A DNA stretch of 64,000 bases from Gossypium raimondii (taxonomy: Eukaryota > Streptophyta > Magnoliopsida > Malvales > Malvaceae). Position 1 is the first letter of the stretch. Every line of letters starts with the position of its first letter. The notes under the pieces were generated by a model. It did not search any database and had not been told where the DNA came from. It saw only the letters and a program-made list of their open reading frames with translations. The stretch covers positions 3,472,001 to 3,536,000 of the forward strand of contig NC_068567.1 of the NCBI RefSeq assembly GCF_025698545.1, read 5' to 3'. Shown piece by piece: positions 43,192-55,178 of the stretch. Made by a program: the position numbers and the translations under genes.

Positions 43192-44621
43192 GCCACATTA
43201 TCATTAATCAAAATTGACCGACGATTAACTAAGGAGGATTAACAAGGTACAAATATAGGAAAAATATAATTTAGATACTCAAAAAAGTGGTTAGGTAGCT
43301 ATTTAAAAAAGGGAAAATTGCATGTAACTCTGATTTCATGCTATCCGAGAATGATAAATCTGATTTTTTCTCTTGATTTTTAGCATTTTTAATTGGATTT
43401 ATATTTTTTTCATGAGGAAAAAGTTAAAAATTAAAAGAAAAAATCTGATTTGTCATTCTCTTGTTAGAGAGGGATAATGATGACGTAGAATCACAGTTTC
43501 ATGCAATTTATTCTCTTTAAAAAACAATCTTTATATTAACATTTCAGTCTATATATATTTTAATTAATATTTAATTAATTCGCAACATCCAATCAATTAA
43601 GTAGATATGCTTCTTCTTTAAAACTAAATATACATATATATTGATTAACACTGACTATATATTTTTATCTCTTAGTTTTGAGTAGCTTCTAATTAGGGTT
43701 TTGAGGTTCCAAAAAGGAAACAAATTGGTGGTGTAAATATGAGATAAGGCCAACATGAATGGTTTTATGCAGGTTATCCAGCATGATGAATGCTTAGGAC
43801 TTGGTTTGGCAGCGACTACTGGGAACTATCGATGAAGAAATTTGTGAAGACATCAAAAGAGTCATTTCATTGGTTTGGCATTTACTCAGAGCTAGAGGAG
43901 GTAGGTTTTGTATTTATGAATTTCACACTCTTATGTACGTTTGGGTCAGTGGTTAGGGCTGTGAATTTATGAATGCTTAATTTAATATTTAGTATTTGAG
44001 TTTGACATTTTTTTAATTTCGTGTTTAATTTTTTTGAGTTCAATTCGGTACTTGAATTTGGTATTTTTTTTCTTAATTTGGTATATAAACTCTTTTTAGG
44101 TTAGATTTGGTATCTAAATTTATTAAATGTTATACAATTTACTGAAAAAACACTAATAGTGTTAACTTTTTTTTTATGCTAAAAAATATTATCGGTATTA
44201 GAGGAAATTCATGTTAAAAAGAAGAAAGTATCATGTTATGCTTAACAAATTAATATTAAATAAAAATATTTTTAAAACCCCAAATTAAAAGAAATTTATT
44301 ATTTTCAATTAATAAAATAATTAATTAAATAAATAAAATTAAAAGTAATTGAACATATAAAACACACAAAAATCATATCATCTATCACATGTCGGTCATA
44401 CTTTGATTATTTTGCTACCTCATAAAAAATATTGTTAGTATATTGAGTAATTTGTAAAATGTTTGATAAGTACCAAATCAAACAAAAATAAAAAGATCAA
44501 GTATCAAATTAGAAAAAGAGTCAAATTTAAGTACCAAATTAGACCTAAAAAGTTTAAATATCATCTTAAAAAAATATTAAATTTAAGTACCAAATTAAAA
44601 AAAAAAAAACATGTATACCAC
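43192..44621. other. Intergenic: long-TIR arm remnant, RPL13A/exon scrap, AT-rich repeats
   Basis: About 43160-43320 is the right arm of the long-TIR element. From 43690 a short piece resembles the RPL13A third-exon start (gggttttgaggttcc). It is followed by the unrecognised exon-like fragment at 43773-43880 (after TTATGCAG). Bases 43980-44620 are AT-rich repeats with 'aagtaccaaatta' phrases in both orientations. No gene is supported. Confidence 0.5.
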
Positions 44622-44732
44622 AAAGTCAACGACGAAAACGATTCTTCTCTTTATGAAGAACAAGAGCAAGAACTAATGAAGTATACCACAAAGGCTGGAG
44701 TAAAGTGAAGCAAAATCAAGTGTTTTTTTGTA
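44622..44732 (+). promoter_or_regulatory. Minimal conserved DC1 leader of gene 44733
   Basis: Only the last ~110 bases before this ATG match the other leaders (starting 'cacaaagtcaacgacgaaaa'). The sequence further upstream is unrelated AT-rich repeat. The block is therefore probably mainly 5' UTR, and this intact gene may use a different upstream promoter. Confidence 0.42.
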
Positions 44733-46811
44733 ATGGATGTGAGTGAATGTGAGAGTAGGACAGAGGAGGAGACCATGGAACTTCAGCATTTCAGTCATCC
44801 ACATCCTTTGGTCTTCTTCAAATATCAGACTGTTGCAAGCAAAGAAGTAGACCCAGAAGCAGCTCGTTGCTTTGGGTGTGAGAATCCTTTAGAGGGCGGG
44901 AGCTACGGCTGCAATCAATGTAAGTTTTACCTTCATAAGGGATGTGCTGAGTTAGAGTTAGTCCCTCGGATTCAACATCCCTTTCACCCACAACACCCTC
45001 TTACATTTTTCCCACAATCACCTTATCTGGGTGAATACGTGTGTGGTTTGTGTGGCGGAATATTCTGGGGATTTGTTTATCATTGTGGTTCTTGTTTATT
45101 TGATCTGCACATCAATTGTGCTTTGCTTCAATCATCCATTGCTACAAATTTTCCCAATTCTTTGCACCACCATCCTTTACACTTCATTCAAAACCATAAC
45201 GAGGAAGTTGAGCGCGATTGCTCCGGATGTCAGACACCATTATCTGGTCCGATTTACCATTGTTTTGATTGTTCTTATCCTACATTCTTTACTCTTCATA
45301 AGAAATGCGTTGAAGAACAACCCCTAGAAATTAATCACTCCTGTGACCGTAAGCATCCCCTTACTCTTTTGCCCCAACGACCTGCACATCCCGAGAAATG
45401 TAATTGCTATTTGTGCAAAATCCAATGGAACGGGTTTGTTTATTCCTGCTCGCTTTGCAACTTTGAGCTTTCAGTTGATGATATAGTTTCACCACCAACA
45501 ATCACCAATGCAAGCCATGAACACCCGTGGATGCTTATATCCAAAAAAATGTCATTTATTTGTGATTTTTGTGGCATTGTCGGAGATCACTCTCCCTATC
45601 TTTGTGCTACATGCAATCTTGTTGTCCACAAGAATTGCATTTCATTGCCACGCAACATCAGGATAACACAACATTGTCACGTGATTTGTTTTTCATATTC
45701 TTTTCAACAAAATCAAGTTGAAGATTGTATGTGCAAAATTTGTCAAACGGAAGTTGATACAAGTTATGGTAGGTATTGTTGTTCTGCTTCTGGTTGTGAT
45801 TATATTGCTCATGCACATTGTGCAACCAATAAATCAATTTGGGATGGAACAATTATCGAGGAAGGATATGATGAGAAGCATGGACCTTCGAATTTGATCA
45901 CTGATGTTATTGAACAAATAAGTATTGAAGAGATAATGGTAGCAAGTAAGATCAAACATTCCTACCATCATCATAATTTAAGACTCACTTTTAGTGGTGA
46001 GATCAAAGATGATAGCCAGTGTGATGGGTGCATGAGGCCTATATCAAATCCTTTCTATAGTTGTGAGCAATGCAAGTTCTTTCTCCATAAAAATTGCGCT
46101 GAATTATCGAAAGAAATGGGACATCCATTTCACAAGCACGCACTTACACTCACAAACTCACGCACGCTCGTTGAATATTCAATTTGTAATGCCTGCAGTC
46201 ATTGGTACCAGGGATTTAGCTATCGGTGCTACAGAAGAGGTTGCAGCCTCAACTTTGACATTCGATGTATGTTAATGTTGAACACCTTGAACCATCCAAG
46301 TCATGACCATTCACTCTTCCTTGAGCATAACCGGCAAAGAGATTGCAGTGCTTGTTCTGGAACAATGGAACCATGGAGTGTTGCATACAGATGCATGAAG
46401 CGTTGTGATTACACTTTAGATGTAGGTTGTGCAACACTACCACTCACTGCTTGGTACAAGTATGACAAACATCCTCTTACTCTGACTTATTCTGATGAAT
46501 CTGAGCCTTCTCAACTTTACTGCGATCTCTGCGAGAAAGAAAGGCAGCCGAATAGTTGGTTTTACTATTGTGCTGATTGTGATAACTCTCTTCACCTCAA
46601 TTGTGCTCTTGGGGATCTCCCATATATGAAGCTTGGGAACAAAATTAAAGGTACACGTCATCGACATCCACTCACTGTTGTGAAAAACATCTGGAATTGC
46701 CCTCCCTGTGTGGAATGTCGTGAGCTTTGCAACGGACAGGCCCTAGAATGTAAAGAAACTGGATGCAACTTTACCGTACACTGGGATTGTTGTTGGGATT
46801 TGACCTTCTAG
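44733..46811 (+). CDS. DC1 domain (C1-like, Cys/His-rich) protein, intact
   Basis: A single-exon gene for a 692-aa protein with the same eleven-module layout as the 23392 gene and the same start, MDVSECESRTEEETMELQ. Distinctive points are a short insertion in module 3 (HKKCVEEQPLEINH, where others have HKECVELPLEINH) and the last module CPPCVECRELC...ECKETGCNFTVHWDCC. All CxxC pairs and LHxxC ends that I checked are present. It is expected to bind zinc; ligand and location are unknown. Its 3' flank is homologous to that of 23392, so the two are sister copies. It is the DC1 gene nearest to the GSTU cluster, which starts 1 kb downstream and reads towards it. Confidence 0.93.
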   Translation: MDVSECESRTEEETMELQHFSHPHPLVFFKYQTVASKEVDPEAARCFGCENPLEGGSYGCNQCKFYLHKGCAELELVPRIQHPFHPQHPLTFFPQSPYLGEYVCGLCGGIFWGFVYHCGSCLFDLHINCALLQSSIATNFPNSLHHHPLHFIQNHNEEVERDCSGCQTPLSGPIYHCFDCSYPTFFTLHKKCVEEQPLEINHSCDRKHPLTLLPQRPAHPEKCNCYLCKIQWNGFVYSCSLCNFELSVDDIVSPPTITNASHEHPWMLISKKMSFICDFCGIVGDHSPYLCATCNLVVHKNCISLPRNIRITQHCHVICFSYSFQQNQVEDCMCKICQTEVDTSYGRYCCSASGCDYIAHAHCATNKSIWDGTIIEEGYDEKHGPSNLITDVIEQISIEEIMVASKIKHSYHHHNLRLTFSGEIKDDSQCDGCMRPISNPFYSCEQCKFFLHKNCAELSKEMGHPFHKHALTLTNSRTLVEYSICNACSHWYQGFSYRCYRRGCSLNFDIRCMLMLNTLNHPSHDHSLFLEHNRQRDCSACSGTMEPWSVAYRCMKRCDYTLDVGCATLPLTAWYKYDKHPLTLTYSDESEPSQLYCDLCEKERQPNSWFYYCADCDNSLHLNCALGDLPYMKLGNKIKGTRHRHPLTVVKNIWNCPPCVECRELCNGQALECKETGCNFTVHWDCCWDLTF

Positions 46812-47783
46812 GACTCTGGTGAACCGTTTCAATGATACTCCACTCAAGTTTACCAGACAGAGAAGTCGCAACTTCACATGTCTCTGTTCTGTCCATCTGC
46901 ATGCATGTACCAGATTTGCCAACAATGGCTCATGTCCGTTTGTTTTTCTTAATTGCTTTTTATTATGTTATTGTTGTCTAAGAACTTCAAACTTGTTTAA
47001 ATCAAACATGATTTGAGGCTAGTCATCAGAATTCTTTTAGGGTAAATATACATTTTGGTACTTGAACTTGGCTCTAAGGTTCAAATTGGTACCTGAACTT
47101 GACGCCTTGGTTCAAATTGGCTTTTTAGTCCAAATTAGTGTTTGAGTTAGATAACGTATTTGAACCAATTTGAACTATGAAGTCAAGTTCGGTACTAATT
47201 TGAACCAAAATGACAAGTTCAAATACCTAATTGAACAAAAAAAATTTAAGTACCAAATTAAACCATGAGGTTAAGTATTAATCATTTTAAAATTTTTAAT
47301 CATTCGAATAAATAGAAAAATTGTAATTTTGACCCTTCGTGAAAATTAATCATATAATTTAAGCTCTTTTAGAATAAAACTTTTAACTTCGGTCTCAAAA
47401 TTTTAAAATTTTATCTTAGCCCCTGCAAAGTTTTTGGCTTCGTCACTATAGGGGACTGTCACCCAAATATGAGTTTTCATATAAATGATGATATTATAAA
47501 TTAATATATAGTAAAACTCTATTTTAGTCCTTTAAAATGAAAACAATTTTATTTAATCCCTTTAAATATGATAAATTTACATTTTAACCTTTCAAAAATT
47601 TATAATTTAATTTAGATCCAAGGGAAGGAGGTTCTATTGGTTGAGCTCATCCACCACACCAAACATTAATTATTGGCAAAAAGAAGTTACAAACTTACAA
47701 TGCATGGAGAAAACATAGAAATGTACGAAAAGAAAATCCCAATCCTTTTGCATTATTTCTCAATATCAAGAGTACTTAAATTT
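46812..47783. other. Convergent spacer between DC1 gene 44733 and GSTU gene
   Basis: Contains the DC1 3' flank and the dispersed repeat starting 'agggtaaatatacatttt' near 47038. Bases 47070-47640 recur downstream of the next GSTU copy (49890-50440) and after DC1 23392 (25730-26280). No gene is seen. Confidence 0.5.
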
Positions 47784-49398
47784 TTAGTGATTATGTTGAG
47801 ATTTCCAATAAAGTTCTCTTCTTTTTTTCAAGAAATCCAAAACTCTGGTGTAATCGGGGACATTGTCTTTGATCACAGGGTGTTCGCTGAAATGCCTGAC
47901 CCAAGCATGCAGGCGTGGGAAGCTATCGGCTTTAATGAAGTTTACTCCCCCCACCACCTCTTCCATGGGTGCCAACATATGAATAACCATTCCAAAAACA
48001 AGGTCAGCTACGCCAATTTGGTCGCCGCCAAAGAACTTTTTGTCTCCAAGACCATGTTCCTCAATCGTCCTCAGAATTTCATAGTTGTCCTCGATTGCCT
48101 TCTGCTGTTCTTCGCCATGTTTAGCAAAGAATTCCCACGTTGGTTGAGTCTGCAAACTTATATTAATAAGGTTAGGATCAAACATTACTGGTCTGCAAGT
48201 GGTTTGAGACTAGATCCCCAGCTTGGAGGGAGGGGTGAAATTGGTTTTAAAATGGATTAATTTGAGTTAAATTTTTTTTTTATCATTTTGGGTTCGAATT
48301 TTTTACGGTCTAACTCGTTTTTAAGTTTGGATTGGGCAAGTTTTGATCAGTCAATCCTGGATTTGGCTTCACTCTATTACTTTTAATCTATTAATATCCA
48401 ATGCATGTCTAATGATCATTCACTAATTAATATTTACATTTAATAGATGGTCCTACACATTTGAATGGTGATGATAATTATATTGGATATTATTAATGGA
48501 AGAAAAAGTAATGGAGTAGATCTTGACCCGTTAATTCTAACCCAAACTTAAAAAATTAACCCAATTATATTGAATCCGAACAAAAAATGACTTATATCCA
48601 AAACGATTTAGAATGATCTAAATCCAAAATGATCTGATCAAGTACCTTGAATTGACTTGAACTCAAGATGACTTAAGCAGGAAAAAAAAAACTAACTAGT
48701 AAATTGGAAATATTCGAACCGAAAATAACCCAAACATCACAAACTCAAAACTGATTTAAACTTGAAATGACTCGGGCCCAAAACAACCCAAAGTTTTAAA
48801 AACTAAATTGGAATTATTAATCGAGCGAGTCTTAGTTCAATCGACACAATTACTATTGCAATAACTAGAAAGGCGTGGGTTTGAGTTTAAAGATAAGGAG
48901 AGATTATAAATAAAAATACATGAGTTTGAAATATTGACTTATGATTATCAAATCAGACAAATTAATTGAATTGAACTTCCAGACTCGAATCAAAATTCAC
49001 AAGAGAACAAATTTGGGAAGAAAAAGTAGATTAAAAAAATGAGGAAGCATATGACAAATGTTGAACAAAATCAAGATAACACGTACGTTTTCCTGAATGA
49101 ATTTGGCCCAAAATCTAGCTACGGATCTCTCGTAAGCATCTTTTGGCAACAAAGGATTATGTGGCCACACTTCATCTATATATTCCAAAATAACCAATGA
49201 CTCTACAATTGGCTTTCCTCCATGAACGAGCACTGGGATCTTTTTATGAACTGGGTTGTACTGCAACAACAGATCACTCTTATTATAAGGCAGATCTTCT
49301 TCAATGTATTCATATTCCACACCTTTTAGCTTTAATGCCCAAATGACCCTTCTACTAAAAGGACTTGCCCAAAACCCAAAGAGCTTCACTTCATCCAT
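47784..49398 (-). CDS. GSTU: Tau-class glutathione S-transferase, intact, two exons
   Basis: Exon 1 is 49398-49087 (104 codons, donor GTACGT) and exon 2 is 48149-47784 (121 codons plus stop, acceptor TTTGCAG). The phase is 0 and the product 225 aa. The thioredoxin-like N domain (about 1-83) has the tau catalytic Ser12 in [21 protein letters not shown], and E66-S67 that contact glutathione. The helical C domain includes [14 protein letters not shown] and [20 protein letters not shown]. Cytosolic dimers of this class conjugate glutathione to herbicides, oxidised lipids and other electrophiles. A TATA-like TATATAAT lies about 45-55 bp upstream of the ATG (near 49443-49452). It is the most complete of the three neighbouring copies and looks functional. 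Confidence 0.92.
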
Positions 49399-50600
49399 GG
49401 TCTAGTGTTTTGGTCTCTGTTTTGTGAAGTAAACTAGGGGCCATTATATAATTGTTTTGGGTGGGGGGATTTGGACTGTTCTTGGTCAGCCTAAATACAA
49501 TCGTCATGGATGATGTATCGCAATTACTAATACTATGGCTTGCTGCAAATTATATTTTGCCAGATTCTCCAGTTAAATTATGCATATATGCCGGTTTTTT
49601 TAATTAGTTAAATAGGTCGTTTTTTTCAAGATTTAAGGAAATAGGTTAATTTTGATGAGATTGTATGAAAGTACTTGATGAGATTGTATGAAAATGCGTC
49701 CAGTTGTACGTGCTTTTGCTGACACGTCAGAAAAACGTGCCAGTTAAAAGGTTTTCTAAAAATTCCAAAGAAAGCTCGTCCAGCTTCCTGGCAACTGTGC
49801 AGCTGGACACGTATTTCATACTCTCTCTCCAAAATCGGTCGAGTTTCTTAAATCTTCAAAAATTTTGGTACCGAAGGTTTATTTTGGTTCAATTACGTAC
49901 TTGAACTTGACGTCTTGGTTCAAATTAGCTTTTTAGTCTAAATTAGTACTTGAGTTAGATGACGTATTTGAACCAATTTGAACTACGAAGTCAAGTTCGG
50001 TGCTAATTTGAACCAAAATGGAAAGTTTAAATACCTAATTGAGCAAAAAAAAATTAAGTACTAAATTGAACCTTGAGGTTAAACATTAATCAATTTTAAG
50101 TTTTTAATCATTGAATAAATGGAAAAATTGTAATTTTAGCCCTTCGTGAAAATTAATCATATAATTTAAGCTCTTTTAGAATAGAACTTTTAACTTCAGT
50201 CTCAAAATTTTAAAATTTTATCTTAGCCCCCGCAAAGTTTTTGGCTTCGTCACTATAGGGGACTGTCACCCAAATATGAGTTTTCATATAAATGATGATA
50301 TTATAAATTAATATATAGTAAAAATTCTATTTTAATCCTTTAAAATGAAAACAATTCTATTTAATCCCTTTAAATATGATAAATTACATTTTAACCTTTC
50401 AAAATTTTATAATTTAATTTAGATCCAATCCAAGGGAAGGAGGTTGTATTGGCTGAGCTCATCCACCACACCAAACATTAATTATTGGCAAAAAGAAATT
50501 GTTACAAACTTACAATGCATGGAGAAAACATAGAAATGTACGAAAAGAAAATCCCAATCCTTTTGCATTATTTCTCAATATCAAGAGTACTTAATTTTTT
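49399..50600. other. GSTU promoter side and duplicated spacer
   Basis: The first ~150 bases are the probable promoter of the gene on the left, on the minus strand. Bases 49890-50600 duplicate 47070-47783, the 3' flank of that gene. No gene is seen. Confidence 0.5.
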
Positions 50601-50965
50601 CTAGTGATTATGTTGAGATTTCCTATAAAGTTCTCTTCTTTTTTTCAAGAAATCCACAACTCTATTGTAATCGGGGACATTGTCTTTGATCACAGGGCGT
50701 TCGCTGAAATGCCTGACCCAGGCATGCAGGCGTGGGAAGCTATCGGCTTTAATGAACTTTACTCGCCCCACCACCTCTTCCATGGGTGCCAACATATGAA
50801 TAACCATTCCAAAAACAAGGTCAGCGACGCCAATTTGGTCGCCACCGAAGAACTTTTTTGTCTCTAAGACCATGTTCCTCTCGTCCTCAGAATTTCATAG
50901 TTGTTCTCGATTGCCTTCTGCTGTTCTTCACCGAATTTACGAAAGAATTCCCACATTGGTTGAGT
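50601..50965 (-). pseudogene. GSTU orphan exon 2, frameshifted
   Basis: The exon 2 sequence runs from an acceptor-like TTGCAG to the TAA at 50601-50603 and encodes [15 protein letters not shown] to [17 protein letters not shown] 1-base insertion (aacttttttgtc) and a 2-base deletion (cctctcgtcc) within about 30 bases disrupt the frame around 50855-50885. No exon 1 is found between this exon and the next copy, so it is a partial duplicate that cannot be a gene alone. Confidence 0.88.
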
Positions 50966-51313
50966 CTGCAACCTTATATTAATAAGGTTAGGATCAAATA
51001 TTACTGGTCTGCTAGTGGTTTGAGACTAGATCCCTAGATTCGAGGGGGTGAAATTGGCTTTAAAATGGATTAATTCGAGTTTTAAATTTTTTTTATCATT
51101 TTGGATTACTTGTTTTGGCCATTTTGGGTTCGATTTTATACACCAAACAAAACATTAATTATTGGCAAAAAATTTTTTTTTTATTGTTACAAACATACAA
51201 TGCATAAAAAAAAAAGTAAAAATGCTACAAGAAAAAGAACAATCAATCCTTTTGCATTATTTCCCAATTTTTAGTTCTTAAACGATCAAAAGTACCTTCT
51301 TTCTTTCTTTTTT
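50966..51313. other. Intron remnant and spacer between GSTU copies
   Basis: Bases 50966-51130 resemble the intron side of the complete gene ('ggatcaaatattactggtctgc'). The rest resembles the 3' flank of the next copy. No exon 1 is present. Confidence 0.45.
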
Positions 51314-52385
51314 CTAGCTATTCTGTTGAGAATTCCTATAAAATTCTCTTCTTATCTTCAAGAAATCAACAACTTTAGTGTAATCAGGGACATTGTCTTT
51401 GATCACAGGGTGTTCGCTGAAATGCTTGGCCCAAGCATGCAGGCGTGGGAAGCTATCGGCTTTAATAAACTTATATCCCACCACCTCTTCCATAGGCGCC
51501 AACATATGAATAATCATTCCAAAAACAAGATCAGCTATGCCAATTTGGTCGCCACCAAAGAACTTTTTGTCTCCAAGACCATGTTCCTCAATCGTCCTCA
51601 GAATTTCATAGTTGTTCTCGATTGCCTTCTGCTGTTCTTCGCCGAATTTACGAAAAAATTCCCACATTGGTTGAGTCTGCAAACTTAAGGTTAGGATCAA
51701 ATATTACTGGTCTACAAGTGGTTTCAGACTAGATCCCCAGATTGGAGGGGTGAAATTGGTTTTGAAATGGATTAATTCGAATTTTAAAATTTTTTACATT
51801 TTGAATTACTTGTTTTGGTCATTTTGGGTTAGATTTTTTGATGGTGTAGCTTGTTTTTAAGTTTGGATTGGGCAAGTTTTGATCAGTCAATCCTGGATTT
51901 GACTTCAGTCCATTACTTTTTAATCTATTAATATCCAATGCATGTCTAATGATCATTCTCTAATTAATATTCACATTTAAATGGTCCTACATATTTAAAT
52001 GGTGATGATAATTGTATTGGATATTATTAATGAAAAAAAGGAGTAATGGGGTCGATGTTAATCCGTTGATTCTAACACAAACTCAAAAAATCAACCCAAT
52101 TCTAGCTACGGATCTCTCGTAAGCATCTTTTGGCAACAAAGGATTATGTGGCCACACTTCATCTATATATTCCAAAATAACCAATGACTCTGCAATTGGC
52201 TTTCCTCCATGAACCAGCACTGGGATCTTTTTATGAACTGGGTTGTACTGCAACAACAGATCACTCTTATTATAAGGCAGATCTTCTTCAATGTATTCAT
52301 ATTCCACACCTTTTAGCTTTAATGCCCAAATGACCCTTCTACTAAAAGGACTTGCCCAAAACCCAAAGAGCTTCACTTCATCCAT
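51314..52385 (-). pseudogene. GSTU copy with deleted exon 1/intron junction
   Basis: Exon 2 (51676-51314) is intact with 120 codons (TQPMWEFFRKFGEEQQ to FYRNSQQNS). Exon 1 (52385 to about 52101) is nearly identical to that of the complete gene up to YERSVAR. It then jumps into intron sequence at 'aacccaattctagc', losing FWAKFIQEN, the GT donor and about half a kilobase of intron. Reading through exon 1 ends after ARIGLIF. The copy is probably non-functional, although a cryptic donor could in principle be used. Confidence 0.88.
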
Positions 52386-52613
52386 GGTCTAGTGTTTTGG
52401 TCTCTGTTTTGTGGAGTATTTACTTTCTTGGGTAACAAAACTTTTTTCACTTTTGCAATTTAATCCTTTCTTAAATTAATATGTCATAATATACTTCCCA
52501 ATGTTGTCATAACTCAAAATTCTCCTTTTTGTCACTTTATTTACTTACTATATCAAAGATAATATCTTACTGTAAAAAGTTTTGGGGTATTACAAAAATT
52601 GTACGATGTTAAT
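52386..52613. other. Short spacer upstream of GSTU pseudogene
   Basis: The first ~40 bases match the promoter side of the 49398 gene and then diverge into AT-rich sequence. No gene is seen. Confidence 0.4.
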
Positions 52614-55178
52614 TGTTGACACCATTTTTTTGATGAAACGGGGTCGACTTGGATTTTACAAAATAAAAACGAAAATGGGAGTCGCCACCAATCTTTTTTG
52701 ATAAGGTGTGATCGGATCACCTTAAAAAGGTTGTTTTCAATAAACGATTTGATTTTATTAAAACAACGATTTTGGTCCACGAAATTCAGAAAAACGGATT
52801 TGGGAGTCGATTACGCACGAGGAAGGGTTAGCACCCTCGATATGCCCAAAATTGGTACCTAGTCGATTACTTAATGTCTTGGTGTCGAAAATTAAAAACT
52901 CGAAAAGAATTTAAAAATACGATCCCTCTTTATTGTGTTATTTTTTTAAAATTAATCGAATAAATCAAAATGGAAAATGCCTCCTTATCTCGAAGTAACA
53001 AGATGTCACATCCAGTAAGTTAGGACACAACATCTCGTATTTTGAGAGTAAGCTTGCCTTTTATTTTTTATTTAAACCTCGTTTATTTTAATTTTAAAAG
53101 GATATTCGGTTACTTAAAATCAACGAGAAAAATCGAAGCCCAGTAAGTTAGGGCACGACTTCTCGAATTTTCTAAACATAGAATATTGCCCTTATTTTAA
53201 AAAAATCCTCGTATCGAGAAAACTACGTGTCATATCCAATGCGTTAGGACACAACATATTGAAATCCCGATAATGAGCTTTTATTCATGTTTTTTTTATT
53301 AAAGAGCATTCTCGATTATTCAGATTCAACAAAAAAAATAGAACCCAGCACGTTAGGGTCCAATTCTCTCGAAGATCCCAAGTATCGAGTATTGCCTTTA
53401 TTTCCAAAATTTTCCCTTTTTATGAATTTGGGTAAAAAGTTGACGTAATGTTAAAACAATGTGTAAGTAAAGGGGTACATTGATGAATGACGACAATATG
53501 AAAATACGAGTAAACAAATTATGGTATACATAGCGACAATACACACTCAACATACATTATTTGAGAACTAAGATTAATAATCAAGGATGAATAAATTAAA
53601 TAACATATATAACAATTTCAAGATGAGTAGTACAAAGCAAATTAAAATAAATAAAGTGTAGAACAATTTTAAAATGATAGTAAATTAATTTTAAATGAAT
53701 AATGTAAAAAGAAATTTAAAATCAACTATATACAAAACAATTTAAAAATATTATATATGAAAAATTTTAAAATAAATAATAACATATATGTACATATGAA
53801 AGCATAAAATAAGGAATATATAAAATCTTGAAATGGATAACAAATAAATTAAAACAAATAGTAAAGTCAAAAAGGTACCAAACAATTTTAAAATAATTAA
53901 CATATGATACATCTTAAAGGAAATAGTATATAAAAAGTTTAGAATGTCATATAGGAAAGAAAATTTAAAATAATACATATAAACAAAAATGGTTTAATAT
54001 AAATAATACGTAAAAATAAAATGAAGTAAAACTATTTAAATGAGATAATATATATAAAAGAAAAAAATAATTACACAGTTTAAAAAAATAAATAAAATGA
54101 AATCAAAACAAACAAAACTAATAAAAATAAAAAAGAGCAATTTAAAGGAAAAATAAAAAAAAAATTAAAGAAATTAAAGAATCAAGGACGAAACTGGAAA
54201 TGGACGAAAATCAATGGGTTAAAATCGTAAATAAATAAGAGGTATTAAGGGTCCAGGTGGGACAAGCTTTAAATCTGAGGGACTGATTGGGAAAATATCC
54301 CCAACCCCCATGCATTGGATCCCAGCATGGGCTAAAATGAAACGCATGAAGAAATATGCGACCGAATTAAAAAAAAAACAAAGACCAGATTGCATTAAGG
54401 CATGGAAGAGGAGGGACCAATTGCATAAATTACCCCTTAGAATGTGCAGATCTCCCTCTTCAAACGACACCGTTTTGCGATTGCTATAACCACTGCAGTT
54501 TTTATTTTTTTTCTGCTGTTTCATCATTTTCCTTTTTTACAAAGAACGGAAAAATAAAACAAAAGGGACTTCCTTTTTCTCTGCTAGGGTTCCAAGCCTA
54601 GCTTTGGAACCCCGCTGTCGTCCACCGCATCTCCACTGCAGTGCCACCGAGGACGGTGGCCGGAGTCACACGGAAAAAGAAAAAAAAGGGGTTTTTTAGC
54701 CCGTGCCCACAAAAATAGGAAAGAAAAAGAAAGCCTTCCTCGTCCCCTCTCTGAAACTCGGCTCCGGCGACGGAGAAAGGGACTCCGGCAATGGAACCGT
54801 GACGCCCAGGTAAGTTTTTCTTTACTTTTCTATTCTAGTTTTTGTTCGAATGGATTTGCAAAAGAAAATAAAAATCAATAAATAAATAAAAGAAAGAAAA
54901 ACAAATAGGAAACAATAAAAGATTTTTAATCAACCTTTCCAAATTTCTGTTCTGCTTTTTGATTGCTTTGTGTGTGTTCGTAAAAAAATTACAATGATAG
55001 AATCACAACCTTTATAGCCGAATTACAACAGCTCATTTCCATCTTTTGTTTTTTGCTCTTTATTTCGCCGGATTCTCCTGTTGCTTTGTATTTACTCCTC
55101 TCTGCAGGTGTCAGACGAGGCCGACGGTGGTGGCAGAAGGCATGCGCGATGAGGCATTGGGCAAAGGCGGCGGCTAGC
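52614..55178. mobile_element. LTR-retrotransposon-like debris
   Basis: It starts with TGTTGACACC and 'gtcgccaccaatctttttt' text of a type common in plant gypsy LTRs. There are then four degenerate repeats near 52980-53400 ('cccagtaagttagg', 'acttctcg'). A long A-rich stretch (53440-54230) follows, then a GC-rich leader-like part (54590-54810) and an intron-like segment with AG/GTAAGT (near 54808) and CTCTCTGCAG (near 55107). Its right edge is set by the resumption of homology between the two 55-58 kb and 61-64 kb GST duplicates at 'ttaaaagaata'. No target duplication and no pol domain are found. The class is uncertain. Confidence 0.45.
52960..53400. repeat. Degenerate tandem repeats within LTR-like DNA
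   Basis: Four units of about 110-120 bases share 'ccagtaagttagg' or 'ccaatgcgttagg' followed by 'acacaacat' or 'acgacttctcga'. They are separated by AT-rich text containing 'tttattt'. The units have diverged strongly. Confidence 0.5.

Noticed and set aside
44463..44708. Lys-rich 81-codon ORF before DC1 gene 44733
   Set aside because: It is a translation of AT-rich repeat ('aagtaccaaatta') running into the DC1 leader, with no similar ORF before the other copies.
2..46811. A DC1-GST functional defence module as a new system
   Set aside because: Proximity is explained by shared duplication; no shared regulation, fusion or partner domain is visible. I found no basis to claim a joint pathway.
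54219..54527. Minus-strand 102-codon ORF in the LTR-like region
   Set aside because: It lies in low-complexity A-rich DNA with no domain; it is probably chance.
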